Of a stretch of 64,000 bases of DNA, positions 1-8,055 are shown piece by piece. The stretch is from a virus. The notes under the pieces are model-generated. The model ran no database searches, was not told where the DNA came from, and saw nothing but the letters and a program-made list of their open reading frames with translations. The stretch lies in the IMG/VR virus record IMGVR_UViG_3300032236_001850, positions 364,392 to 428,391 of that record; one strand, written 5' to 3'. Both the position numbers and the translations under genes were made by a program. Within the stretch, counting starts at the first letter, position 1; each line of letters starts with the position of its first letter.

Positions 1-2
1 GA

Positions 3-401
3 GAGGAAGATTTTGCTACCGGAGCTACTGGGTCTACAAGCTTACCTGTTTCTATGGGAAGCACAGGAGCAACAGCCGCTGCTGTTCCGAACCAAGTCAA
101 TGCTCCTGCGTCATCAATTAGATCGATAATGCCAGCAACGTCAGGATCAGGTACAGCGGGTATAGGTACGCCAACAGCAGCTTCAACAAATCAAACTCTA
201 GCTGGATCCGCTTTAATAGCATCATTGAGTGCTGAAATGAACGGTTATAAAGCTATTGGTTGGGCTGATCAAACAGTAATAGATTATTTCCTTACTCCTG
301 GTAAACCTGGAAGAATAAAATATCCAAATATAACAAAAGCTGATGTTGTTAAAGCTGGTAATGGTATATTAGCGCCTGCATCTTTAAAAAAATTAACTTA
401 A
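3..401 (+). CDS. C-terminal part of an unidentified, probably structural protein (cut by window edge)
   Basis: The frame is open from base 3 without a start, so the gene begins upstream and only about 133 residues are visible. The first ~75 residues are low complexity, rich in Ala, Thr, Ser and Gly, typical of linkers in virion proteins. The last ~60 residues (from ALIASLSAEMNGYKAIGWAD) look globular. It ends 4 bp before the next gene, which has a tail-tube-like character, so a tail or baseplate role is likely but only inferred. An in-frame ATG at 54 exists but nothing favours it as the true start. Confidence 0.6.
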   Translation, partial: EEDFATGATGSTSLPVSMGSTGATAAAVPNQVNAPASSIRSIMPATSGSGTAGIGTPTAASTNQTLAGSALIASLSAEMNGYKAIGWADQTVIDYFLTPGKPGRIKYPNITKADVVKAGNGILAPASLKKLT

Positions 402-405
402 TCCA

Positions 406-954
406 ATGTTATTAAACCCAAAAGGTAATAGTTTTTATTTTGTATTTCCTAAAGGATTTTTCCCTCCTAAAGTTGTTGATAAATATTTGCCTTATATCAA
501 AAAACAACCTGTGCCCTTTGATAATATTAGTGATTACATGAATAGCACAATTCAGACTATAGGGTTTCCTAATATGACGATAGATTCAGTGGAACAGATT
601 AGAAATCTCGGTAAGAAAATATCATACAAGAGTTCAACGAACGTTCAAGATTTATTCTCCCACGATTTTAGTATTGGATTTAAGAATGTCGATGGGTTTA
701 TAAACTATTTCATCATGCTCGATACCATATTACATTTTTTAAATTTTGAAAATCCGGAGTTGAGATTACCAAATTTGCCATTAAGAATAATGGACAATGA
801 AGGAAATATAGTAACATCCGTAACGTTCAAAGAGGTAATATTAACATCATATTCGGAATTGCAATTGAGTTATTCAGCTAATGCAAATCAATTCACACCA
901 TTTACTTTAGGTTTCAAATGTAACTACCTTGATATAGTTCTAGAAGCAAAGTAG
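406..954 (+). CDS. Putative structural protein, possibly tail-tube-like fold
   Basis: 182 residues with no signal peptide or membrane segment. The alternation of hydrophobic strands and the C-terminal pattern FTPFTLGFKCNYLDIVLE remind me of the T4 gp19/gp54 tail-tube fold, but this is an impression, not an alignment. It lies 4 bp behind a low-complexity structural-type gene and before a late-type motif at 954. A baseplate or tail protein is the best guess; the exact role is unknown. Confidence 0.5.
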   Translation: MLLNPKGNSFYFVFPKGFFPPKVVDKYLPYIKKQPVPFDNISDYMNSTIQTIGFPNMTIDSVEQIRNLGKKISYKSSTNVQDLFSHDFSIGFKNVDGFINYFIMLDTILHFLNFENPELRLPNLPLRIMDNEGNIVTSVTFKEVILTSYSELQLSYSANANQFTPFTLGFKCNYLDIVLEAK

Positions 955-961
955 ATATATA
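954..961 (+). promoter_or_regulatory. Late-type promoter motif GATATATA
   Basis: GTAGATATATAC lies 20 bp before the start at 981 and overlaps the stop of the gene before it. It is one member of a repeated GATATATA/GATATAAATA motif set in this window that resembles the T4 late box TATAAATA. Confidence 0.5.
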
Positions 962-980
962 CTTAAACAAACAATTTAAA

Positions 981-1217
981 ATGAAAACATTCTCAAATTT
1001 AAAAGAACTAAACGAAGCAAAATATGGCCAGCCGTTATATAGCGAAAAGGACCATATGAAGAATCTTCTTATTGCTGCTTGTGGTAATGATAGAAGAGTT
1101 CTTGATGACATCGTAGATTGCCTTACTGATGAGCAAGTTAAGTCTTGTTTTACTAAGTTATCTAAAGTGTATGGAACAACAAATTCGGTTGGACAAAAAC
1201 AGGATATTAATCAGTAA
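981..1217 (+). CDS. Small protein with capsid-targeting-like N-terminus
   Basis: 78 residues. The N-terminus MKTFSNLKELNEAKYG closely resembles the T4 internal-protein capsid-targeting sequence, with L-N-E followed by A as a possible prohead-protease site (residues 10-12). The rest (about 65 residues) is unknown and helical-looking, with CGNDRRVLDDIVDCLTDEQVKSCF. A GATATATA late-type motif lies just upstream. Packaging into the head is inferred from the N-terminus and promoter only. Confidence 0.6.
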   Translation: MKTFSNLKELNEAKYGQPLYSEKDHMKNLLIAACGNDRRVLDDIVDCLTDEQVKSCFTKLSKVYGTTNSVGQKQDINQ

Positions 1218-1229
1218 TACATAAATTAT

Positions 1230-1943
1230 ATGAATTTAGTCGGAATCGACTTCTCACTGAATTCTCCAGCTTTTTGTTGTTTTAAGAACAATAGATATAT
1301 ATGGGGATCAGTTTCAAGATCAGACAGAACGTCTGAATCTTTATTAAAAAACAAGAAAAAACCATATTTTATACTTGATTCTAACGATAGCTTTATTGTA
1401 AAGATATTAGAGAAACAGGAATTTACTACAGAGTATTCTGCTAGGGAAAGAGAAAAAATGGGATATTTCTTAGAAATTGTTGAAGTTCTTTGGAATTCTA
1501 TACTTGAGATCATGGGCGATGAGCCATTCCATGTAGCAATGGAGGGTTTAAGTTTTTCGTCCAATGGTAACTCACTTGTAGACATCTCGATGGCAACAGC
1601 TCTACTGAGAGAAAGAATAATAGATAGAATTGGAAGTGAAAATTTTTATGTTTTCTCACCAACAACTCTTAAAAAATTCGCAGTTAAGGGCAACGCAAAA
1701 AAGGATGAATTGTATCACGCATTATATAATTTAAGAGAGGATGAAACAAACTTGAATGTGTTCTGTAAGATATTAGAAGAGAATAAAAACGAATGGATAA
1801 CTAAGGCTAAGGCAATAAACAAGCCAATAGATGATGTTGTCGATTCAACTTGGGTAAACTTGTATTTAAAAGAGGAATTAAGAGGGAATAATGAAATTAT
1901 TAAAGGAAAAAAGAATAACAAAACTACAAAGAAATTGGGATAA
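1230..1943 (+). CDS. RuvC-like Holliday junction resolvase
   Basis: 237 residues with an RNase H-like resolvase layout. The first acidic residue is in MNLVGIDFSLNSPAF (D7), the second in AMEGLSF (E105), a basic segment KGNAKKDEL follows near 153-161, and the last acidic cluster is KPIDDVVDS (D201/D202, D205). This matches the RuvC family, which cuts Holliday junctions. T4 uses the unrelated endonuclease VII (gp49) for resolving branches before packaging, so this protein probably takes that job here. It starts 12 bp after the previous gene and is followed by a clear terminator at 2015. Confidence 0.8.
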   Translation: MNLVGIDFSLNSPAFCCFKNNRYIWGSVSRSDRTSESLLKNKKKPYFILDSNDSFIVKILEKQEFTTEYSAREREKMGYFLEIVEVLWNSILEIMGDEPFHVAMEGLSFSSNGNSLVDISMATALLRERIIDRIGSENFYVFSPTTLKKFAVKGNAKKDELYHALYNLREDETNLNVFCKILEENKNEWITKAKAINKPIDDVVDSTWVNLYLKEELRGNNEIIKGKKNNKTTKKLG

Positions 1944-2014
1944 AATTCTATTGACTCTTTCTGAGCAATCCCCAATAATCGAACAAGCAATCAATATTTT
2001 ATCATATACAATTT

Positions 2015-2045
2015 GACACTAGGTACAACTATCTGGTGTCTTTTT
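2015..2045 (+). terminator. Rho-independent terminator after the resolvase gene
   Basis: An 11-bp stem (two G-T wobbles) with a CAAC loop, 2015-2040, is followed by TTTTT. It separates the resolvase gene from the ssDNA-binding protein gene. Confidence 0.8.
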
Positions 2046-2181
2046 GCTGTTTGGTATTCACCATAAAAAATAAAAAAAATGTAATATTATAAGATTAGAG
2101 GAAACAAAAAGAAAAACAAAAGTAAAATTTAAAGAATTTAAAACAAATTAAAAAACAAAATTAAAAAAAAATTAAGAAAAG
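2046..2181 (+). promoter_or_regulatory. A-rich leader and promoter region of the ssDNA-binding protein gene
   Basis: This 136-bp stretch has no ORF and is about 90% A+T, with long runs of A. A possible -10-like element, TAATATTATAAG, lies near 2082-2093, but there is no clear early (TATATTTG) or late (GATATATA) box. The A-rich, Shine-Dalgarno-free leader is typical of strongly expressed Bacteroidetes genes. It carries the promoter for gene 32 because a terminator closes the unit upstream. Confidence 0.5.
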
Positions 2182-3159
2182 ATGAGTAATTTAGACATTT
2201 TCAATTTAGATGCAGAGGCATTCGTAACAAAAGTTCCAACATCAGGAGGAGACAAAGATGATTTTTATAAACCATACCCAGAAGATGGTAAAGATGGAGT
2301 TTATAAATCATTAATCAGATTCTTACCAAATCCAGAGAATCCAGCAAAATCAAAAATCCACAAATATTATGTTTATTTGAAAGATCCAGTAAGTGGTGAT
2401 GGATTTTCTGCAGACTGTCCTTCAACCGTTGGTAAAAAATCAGTATTAAAGGATTTATTCTGGAAGCTTAAGAATTCACATTCTGCCGCTGACCAGGAGT
2501 TATCTAAAAACTTCGCAAGAAAAGAGGATTTTTATTCTCTAGTTCAAATCGTACAAGATAAAAATAGACCAGAATTGGAAGGCAAAATTATGATCTTTAA
2601 ATTCGGTAAAAAACTTAACGATATGATCGAAGCTCAATTGCAACCAGAATATGGTGCACCTTGTAATCCTTTCGATCTTTTCGAAGGTAGAGAATTTTCT
2701 GTAAGTGTAAGAAAAGTTGGTGAATGGAACAACTACGATCTTTGTTCTTTCGTTGGTGAAAAAACAGCAATCAAAGTTAATGGTAAATCAATGGAGAAAA
2801 ACCAAAAAGATATGGAAGTTATCCTTGCTTACTTAAACGAGGGTCCTAAAAATCTTACTAGCTTTGATTATAAAGACTGGGATGACGATCTTACAGAGAA
2901 AGTTATGAATGTTATTAGAAATAGCGTTCCTGAGCAAAGAGTTCTTAATGAGATCTTAGGTGGAGCTGCTTCAGCACCTTCTAGACCAGCACCTCAAGCT
3001 GCTCCTAGATCATCTGCTCCACAAACAAGTAATTCTGCTAATGATCTTTATGATGAGGTTAGCAACACAAAGGTAAGTGGATATGAAAACACTGCACCTT
3101 CAGCTCCTAGCACAGCTAGTGCAACAAATTCATTAGAGGATCTTTATAACGACCTATAA
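2182..3159 (+). CDS. 32: Single-stranded DNA-binding protein, T4 gp32-like
   Basis: 325 residues, close to T4 gp32 (301). The core segment EGKIMIFKFGKKLNDMIEAQ lines up with the T4 EGKVFKYRFGKK region, and the C-terminus ends DLYNDL as T4 ends DLLNDL, the acidic tail that recruits replication proteins. Residues ~265-310 are a Pro/Ala/Ser linker. The gp32 zinc ligands are not visible: only isolated Cys remain where T4 has its Cys/His cluster. It coats ssDNA during replication and recombination. The gene stands alone between two terminators with its own A-rich leader, consistent with separate high expression. Confidence 0.93.
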   Translation: MSNLDIFNLDAEAFVTKVPTSGGDKDDFYKPYPEDGKDGVYKSLIRFLPNPENPAKSKIHKYYVYLKDPVSGDGFSADCPSTVGKKSVLKDLFWKLKNSHSAADQELSKNFARKEDFYSLVQIVQDKNRPELEGKIMIFKFGKKLNDMIEAQLQPEYGAPCNPFDLFEGREFSVSVRKVGEWNNYDLCSFVGEKTAIKVNGKSMEKNQKDMEVILAYLNEGPKNLTSFDYKDWDDDLTEKVMNVIRNSVPEQRVLNEILGGAASAPSRPAPQAAPRSSAPQTSNSANDLYDEVSNTKVSGYENTAPSAPSTASATNSLEDLYNDL

Positions 3160-3173
3160 TATTTTATAAATAA

Positions 3174-3210
3174 AGGGACATCTCCTTAGACGAGTTGTCC
3201 CTTTTTATTT
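3174..3210 (+). terminator. Rho-independent terminator after gene 32
   Basis: AGGGACA (3174-3180) pairs with TGTCCCT (3196-3202), followed by TTTTATTTT. Confidence 0.85.
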
Positions 3211-3217
3211 TATAGAG

Positions 3218-4282
3218 ATGCAACTAGATAAAATCGAAAAAGCGGTAAGGGATGTCCTGGCTAAGGAATTTTCAGGAAATCCAAATAAACAAATAGTTTA
3301 CAAAGCGGGGAATCGTTTGAATTTCTCGTGCCCTTATTGTGGAGATTCGAATGATGCTAGAAAGAAAAGAGGTAACTTCTATATGGACACTATGGCTTAT
3401 AAATGCTATAATGGTGGATGTGGAATTTACAAGGATTCTATATCCTTCTTTAAGGATTTTTCTCTGTATGGTAGGTTTAGTGGTGACGAGCGAGAGGAAT
3501 TAAGATCAATCATAGATAATAATAAAACAAGAAGAAGATCTGCTATAGGTAAAATAGACATCACTTATTTCTTTGATAATGATATAAGTGATCTTCTGAT
3601 ACCAAGATCAGATTTTATTAAGAAGCTTAGATTGCAGGAAGTTTTTGGTTCGTCCATACACAGGTATATTACTAGAAGACAACAAAAGCCAGATATGAAA
3701 TTTGCTTGGGATCCAAGAAAGGAAAGACTCTTTCTTTTCAATCTTACTCCCGATGAAAAAATAATCGGGCTCCAAGTTAGAAATATGAACTCAATAAAAG
3801 GAAGTTCTAAGTATTTAACTTATAAGCTTAGTGGAATATACGAAAAGCTCTTAAATGTTACCGATGAGACAATTTTAGATAGAGCAAGAGATGTCGATCC
3901 TATATCTAATGTTTTTGGTATTGGTAACTTGGATTTTTCTAGTGATATTACAGTTTTTGAAGGTCCTATGGATTCCTTCTTTTGGCCAAACTCTGTTGGT
4001 TTATGTTCCCTTGAGAATAGATTCCCATTCGATGTTGAAAATAAAAAATACTTCTATGACTGGGATAAAGCTGGTATAGGAAAAAGTATGGATCTCCTAA
4101 GTAAGGGTGAGACTGTTTTCAATTGGGGTAAATTCTTAGAGGAGAATGGAATAACAAAGAATCGAAAATGGGATCTTAATGAACTTGTTGTACATCTAAG
4201 AGCAATAGGAAAAAAGGTTAAAAGAATGGATAATTATTTCACTAATGATATACTTGACCTCAGATATTTTATCAATGACTAA
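3218..4282 (+). CDS. 61: DNA primase, T4 gp61-like
   Basis: 354 residues (T4 gp61 has 342). An N-terminal zinc finger has Cys at about 38, 41, 63 and 68 (CPYCGD ... KCYNGGCG). A TOPRIM domain follows, with the Glu in VFEGPMDSFF near residue 247 and the Asp pair in YDWDKAG near 280. It makes RNA primers for lagging-strand synthesis. It sits between gp32 and the recombination genes uvsY/uvsW and overlaps the next small gene by 8 bp, so it starts a translationally coupled operon. Confidence 0.9.
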   Translation: MQLDKIEKAVRDVLAKEFSGNPNKQIVYKAGNRLNFSCPYCGDSNDARKKRGNFYMDTMAYKCYNGGCGIYKDSISFFKDFSLYGRFSGDEREELRSIIDNNKTRRRSAIGKIDITYFFDNDISDLLIPRSDFIKKLRLQEVFGSSIHRYITRRQQKPDMKFAWDPRKERLFLFNLTPDEKIIGLQVRNMNSIKGSSKYLTYKLSGIYEKLLNVTDETILDRARDVDPISNVFGIGNLDFSSDITVFEGPMDSFFWPNSVGLCSLENRFPFDVENKKYFYDWDKAGIGKSMDLLSKGETVFNWGKFLEENGITKNRKWDLNELVVHLRAIGKKVKRMDNYFTNDILDLRYFIND

Positions 4283-4520
4283 AATTGATCAGGAAAATCT
4301 AATAGAGGATTGGGAGAATGAATTGCTAAAAAATCAGGAATCTAAAATAAAATTCCCGATAATTGTTAAAGGTGATGAATCCTTAAATGTGAATGTGGAT
4401 TTTTCTGAACCAAAAATAAAAGAACCAACCGAGAAAAAGGTTGTTAAAAATAAAAACGAAATCAGGGTTTTAGATCTTCCTAAAAAAAGAAGCTCTAAAA
4501 ACAAACCAAAATTATTTTAA
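4275..4520 (+). CDS. Small charged protein of unknown function
   Basis: 81 residues from the ATG at 4275, which overlaps the end of the primase gene; I prefer it over an earlier ATG at 4245 because of the smaller overlap. It is rich in Lys and Glu (35% or more charged), probably largely disordered, and ends in a basic tail (KKRSSKNKPKLF). Its place between primase and UvsY suggests a replication accessory role, but no family is recognised. Confidence 0.6.
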   Translation: MTKIDQENLIEDWENELLKNQESKIKFPIIVKGDESLNVNVDFSEPKIKEPTEKKVVKNKNEIRVLDLPKKRSSKNKPKLF

Positions 4521-4521
4521 T

Positions 4522-4965
4522 ATGTCTGAACAAAAAGCAGATTTCGGAAAGATTTTCGAAAACGAGAGAGAAGAGTGGAAAGAAAAAATACAGGTGCTCT
4601 CGTTAAATATGAAGGACATCAAAACCTTAGCAAAAGCTCAGGTTGATATGTTCAGTTATAGACAGGTGCTATTGGAATATAGCTATAAATTAGCCGGTAT
4701 AGTTTCCAAATTAAACTCCAAATATAAATCTGACAAGGCACGAAAAATGAGAGAATATTCGGAACAGATGAATGTTAGATATGGAGCAACTGAAAAAATG
4801 TTGCTTATCGAGGGAGATCTGGTTGAGATATCAGAAAAAATGGAACTTGTTGAGAATCATAGAAAATTCATCGATCAGACGATACAGACTGTTGATCACA
4901 TGTTATATGGGGTTAGACAAAGAATAGCTTTGGAGGACTATTTAAGAGGCTCCACTGTAAAATAA
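4522..4965 (+). CDS. uvsY: UvsY-like recombination mediator
   Basis: 147 residues, mostly helical, close to T4 UvsY (137). It has a similar layout: a charged N-terminus, a basic helix (KLNSKYKSDKARKMREYS) near residues 63-80, and a C-terminal helical part. UvsY loads the UvsX recombinase onto gp32-coated ssDNA. The identification leans on position, because uvsW follows at 10 bp as in T4, and on size and composition; direct similarity is weak by eye. Confidence 0.7.
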   Translation: MSEQKADFGKIFENEREEWKEKIQVLSLNMKDIKTLAKAQVDMFSYRQVLLEYSYKLAGIVSKLNSKYKSDKARKMREYSEQMNVRYGATEKMLLIEGDLVEISEKMELVENHRKFIDQTIQTVDHMLYGVRQRIALEDYLRGSTVK

Positions 4966-4975
4966 GAATTATAGC

Positions 4976-6517
4976 ATGTTAAAATTTAGAGTAACTGACG
5001 ATCATCAATGGATGCTCCTATTGGAAGCATTGGACGAGGTTGAGAAAAAACAGGTTGAGATATCTTTAACACAAAAGATACATAATCATTTTTTTCACCC
5101 TTTGGTGAAGAAAAAGATATGGGACGGATCAATATGTTTCATAGAAAAGAAGGGTGGATTTTGGAAGGTTCCAATAGGACTCTGGAGAGAACTTTTAGAT
5201 ATTGGAGAAAAATATAAAATCCAAATCAATATCGAGGGTCTGAATAATGTAATAACCAATGATATAAAACTTGAAGATTTTACTCAATGGGTTATGGAAT
5301 TCTTTGAAGGAGGGATTGGTGGAAATCCAGAAAAGATGCCAAGAGATTATCAAATAGAGACAGCATGGAAAATTCTTAGATATAGATATTCAGTTTCTGA
5401 GGTTGCTACATCATCAGGAAAAACACTTATTTCATTTATGATATTTGCTTATCTCAAATCTAAAGGTCTTGCTAGAAAGATACTTATGATCGTGCCAAAT
5501 TCCAATCTGGTTTTTCAGGGTAATGACGATTTTGAGGAATATGGTCTTGATAAATTGGATGGCGTTAAAATACAGCAAATTGGAGGCGGAAGTAAAATGA
5601 AGGATGGCTGTGATATTATAATAGGAACATACCAATCCCTAGTTAAGAGAGAATCTGATTTTTTCGAGGAGGTTGATTGTGTTTTTATAGATGAGGCACA
5701 TCATACCAATAGTACATCAATAAAGAAGATAGTTTCTCAATGTATGCATTCCAAATGGAGATTTGGCCTTACTGGAACTCTAACAAAAAAAGGGACTGCC
5801 GACTATCTAACAATCCAACAATTTCTTGGACCTTTAGTTATGGAAATACCTCCAAGTTTTCTTTTTGATAATGGATATGCAACTCCAGTTTCCATAAAGG
5901 TTGTCACTATGGATTGGCTTGATCCCGTTTATAAGGAAAAGCTAGCAGATTTAAAACTCAGCGACAATAATGTCGAGGGTAACGAAATTTATAATCTTGA
6001 AAGAAAATTAGTTATTGAAAGCAAGGTTAGGCTAAATTATGTTACAGATTTTATAAATAAAACCTCTAAAAATTCTCTTGTTCTTTTCCAATCAGTTAAG
6101 GAAGAATACGGTAAGCAAATATGGAATCTTCTTAGAGAATTAAATGGCGATAGAGAGGTGTTTTATGTCGATGGCGACACGAGTGAGGCTTTGAGAGAGG
6201 AATATAAGAGAAGAATGTCAATTGGCTCTAATAAGGTCTTAATTGCGACATACGGAACTTTCTCAACAGGTATATCCATAAATAACTTACATAATATATT
6301 TCTTGTTGAGTCCTATAAAAGTGAAATTTTAATTAAACAAAGTTTAGGTAGGGGAATGCGTAAGATGGAGGGCAAGGAAAAAGTTAATGTTATAGATTTC
6401 GTTGATGATTTTAGCACAAGAAAATATAAGAGCTATTTAGCTAAGCATAGTCTGGAAAGAATAGAAATCTACAAGAAGGAAGGTTTTGAATATAAGATTT
6501 ACAATGTTAAACTTTAA
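4976..6517 (+). CDS. uvsW: UvsW-like DNA/RNA helicase
   Basis: 513 residues of superfamily 2 helicase. Q-like motif PRDYQIETAW lies near 123, Walker A region ATSSGKT near 143-149, DEAH box FIDEAHH near 236, motif III GLTGTL near 264, and motif VI SLGRGMRKMEG near 455. T4 UvsW (503 residues) unwinds R-loops and remodels branched DNA, driving the switch to recombination-dependent replication. The N-terminal ~100 residues match the extra N-terminal domain of UvsW. Adjacent uvsY supports the name. Confidence 0.92.
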   Translation: MLKFRVTDDHQWMLLLEALDEVEKKQVEISLTQKIHNHFFHPLVKKKIWDGSICFIEKKGGFWKVPIGLWRELLDIGEKYKIQINIEGLNNVITNDIKLEDFTQWVMEFFEGGIGGNPEKMPRDYQIETAWKILRYRYSVSEVATSSGKTLISFMIFAYLKSKGLARKILMIVPNSNLVFQGNDDFEEYGLDKLDGVKIQQIGGGSKMKDGCDIIIGTYQSLVKRESDFFEEVDCVFIDEAHHTNSTSIKKIVSQCMHSKWRFGLTGTLTKKGTADYLTIQQFLGPLVMEIPPSFLFDNGYATPVSIKVVTMDWLDPVYKEKLADLKLSDNNVEGNEIYNLERKLVIESKVRLNYVTDFINKTSKNSLVLFQSVKEEYGKQIWNLLRELNGDREVFYVDGDTSEALREEYKRRMSIGSNKVLIATYGTFSTGISINNLHNIFLVESYKSEILIKQSLGRGMRKMEGKEKVNVIDFVDDFSTRKYKSYLAKHSLERIEIYKKEGFEYKIYNVKL

Positions 6518-6528
6518 TTTTTATTAGG

Positions 6529-6536
6529 GATATATA
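6529..6536 (+). promoter_or_regulatory. Late-type promoter motif GATATATA
   Basis: TTAGGGATATATAGAAA lies 19 bp before the ATG at 6555, right after uvsW. It heads the block from 6555 to about 10.6 kb. Confidence 0.55.
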
Positions 6537-6554
6537 GAAAAACATTTTTTAGCA

Positions 6555-7103
6555 ATGATTATAAAATCTTTTTCTGAATTTAACGAATCCAATCTGGATG
6601 AATCATATTATGATCAATATCACGAAACCCATGGTAAGACATCTTTTACCAGATGGCTTAGAAAAATAGGTGATAAAATAGGAATAGGAGATAGTGGATA
6701 TACCAGTTACTATGCAGATTCTGATCCCAATTCTGACGCTATACTTAGTGGGAGAAGAGCTATTGCAGCTACTGTAAGTGGACTCGCAAAAGGTACCGCT
6801 TCATTTATAGATTTTTTATCTCCTGGTGAAGATATAAAATCCTGGAAAGATCTTGACAAGGAAGAAATAAAAAGAAGAAAAGAGGAGATTATTAGAAAAT
6901 GGGAAGCTGAGCATATAGAGAATAAACATGTTACTGACCACGATGCCGAGGAATTTTATAAATCTGGAGTTCTTAGAGGGAAAAAATATTTTGGTAACGA
7001 TTTTAAGCCACAAGATCCTAAAAGTAAGGATGAAGAGATATACAGAGATTATCTTAGAGATGTAATGAATACCTATTATAGAAAAACCAAAAAGAAAAAA
7101 TAG
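6555..7103 (+). CDS. Unknown protein with capsid-targeting-like N-terminus
   Basis: 182 residues. The head MIIKSFSEFNESNLDES carries the shared F-x-x-F pattern followed by x-N-E/L-D-E, where a prohead protease could cut. The body has a short hydrophobic stretch (AIAATVSGLAKGTASFIDFL, ~62-81) and a long charged helix, and ends in a basic tail (RKTKKKK). No known domain. It follows a GATATATA motif and is 11 bp before the nucleotidyltransferase gene, so the two are co-expressed. Confidence 0.6.
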   Translation: MIIKSFSEFNESNLDESYYDQYHETHGKTSFTRWLRKIGDKIGIGDSGYTSYYADSDPNSDAILSGRRAIAATVSGLAKGTASFIDFLSPGEDIKSWKDLDKEEIKRRKEEIIRKWEAEHIENKHVTDHDAEEFYKSGVLRGKKYFGNDFKPQDPKSKDEEIYRDYLRDVMNTYYRKTKKKK

Positions 7104-7114
7104 GATGAGTAACG

Positions 7115-8035
7115 ATGAATAGGATACTCAATTTTTCTGATTTTATTTTTGAAGGTGGTGCTGCTATAAAAACTTCCAGAAGAATAAGGGAGGATGAATT
7201 TCCAGAAACACTGAAGAGTATACAGGAAAATCTTTTTCCGCTTATTGGTATGGTTCCTAGCAGAATCAACGATCAATATGTTGTTATTGGTAGTATAGGT
7301 AAAAAACAAAATCCCGAGGATACATCTGGTGATTTAGATATTGGTTATGATGCAATATGGTATTCACAGGATAATGGCATAGAGAAAAAGGAATGTTCTA
7401 GTTTTATTTATGAGAAAATAAAAAATGGGATTGGTGATGTGCTTGGATTTGTACCAGAGATTAATTATATGAGAGGACTTAATATAGTTAGTTTGGGATG
7501 GCCAATAAAGGGTGATGAAAATAACGGTTTGGTTCAGCTTGACCTTATTCCTTTATCTGATATGGCATGGGCTGATTTCATATATTATTCACCAAACTAC
7601 AAAGTTGGTGAGAGTAAATATAAATCCGCTCATAGAAACTGGCTTTTAGCTGCTATATTATCAGCTAGGAAGGAGATTAGAGAAAGAGATCAATTTGGTG
7701 AAATATTGGATTATGATACGCCTGTTCTTATTTTAAGTGATGGTCTATATTGGCACACTAAATCATATAGAGGTAAGATAAAAGACAGATTAAAGAATCC
7801 TAAAAAAATAGAGGGAAGCGAGAGATTTATCACTAATGATCCTCAGGAATTTATAGATTTTGCTTTAGGTAAAGGTTATACGGAAGATGACGTTAAAACT
7901 TTTGAGAAGTTATTTAATATAGTAATTTCACCTGATTTTGAATTAAAAGATAAATTACCAGAAATAAAGGAAAGATTTTTGGAATTTTTACAAAGAGTTG
8001 GACTAGAAATACCTACAGAGGTTAACGAAATATAA
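7115..8035 (+). CDS. Nucleotidyltransferase-fold protein with capsid-targeting-like N-terminus
   Basis: 306 residues. The head MNRILNFSDFIFEGGAA shows F-x-x-F and then I-F-E before Gly, a fit to a prohead-protease site. The body has polymerase-beta-like nucleotidyltransferase marks: GS at 59-60, DLD at 73-75 (SGDLDIGYD) and a third Asp in VQLDLIPL near 144. Family members transfer nucleotides to RNA, proteins or small molecules; the substrate here is unknown. Gene order (nucleotidyltransferase then ligase/NMN adenylyltransferase, 20 bp apart) suggests a joint task on RNA or NAD. The promoter is late type. Confidence 0.7.
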   Translation: MNRILNFSDFIFEGGAAIKTSRRIREDEFPETLKSIQENLFPLIGMVPSRINDQYVVIGSIGKKQNPEDTSGDLDIGYDAIWYSQDNGIEKKECSSFIYEKIKNGIGDVLGFVPEINYMRGLNIVSLGWPIKGDENNGLVQLDLIPLSDMAWADFIYYSPNYKVGESKYKSAHRNWLLAAILSARKEIRERDQFGEILDYDTPVLILSDGLYWHTKSYRGKIKDRLKNPKKIEGSERFITNDPQEFIDFALGKGYTEDDVKTFEKLFNIVISPDFELKDKLPEIKERFLEFLQRVGLEIPTEVNEI

Positions 8036-8055
8036 TAAACATTAAAAAGCTAATT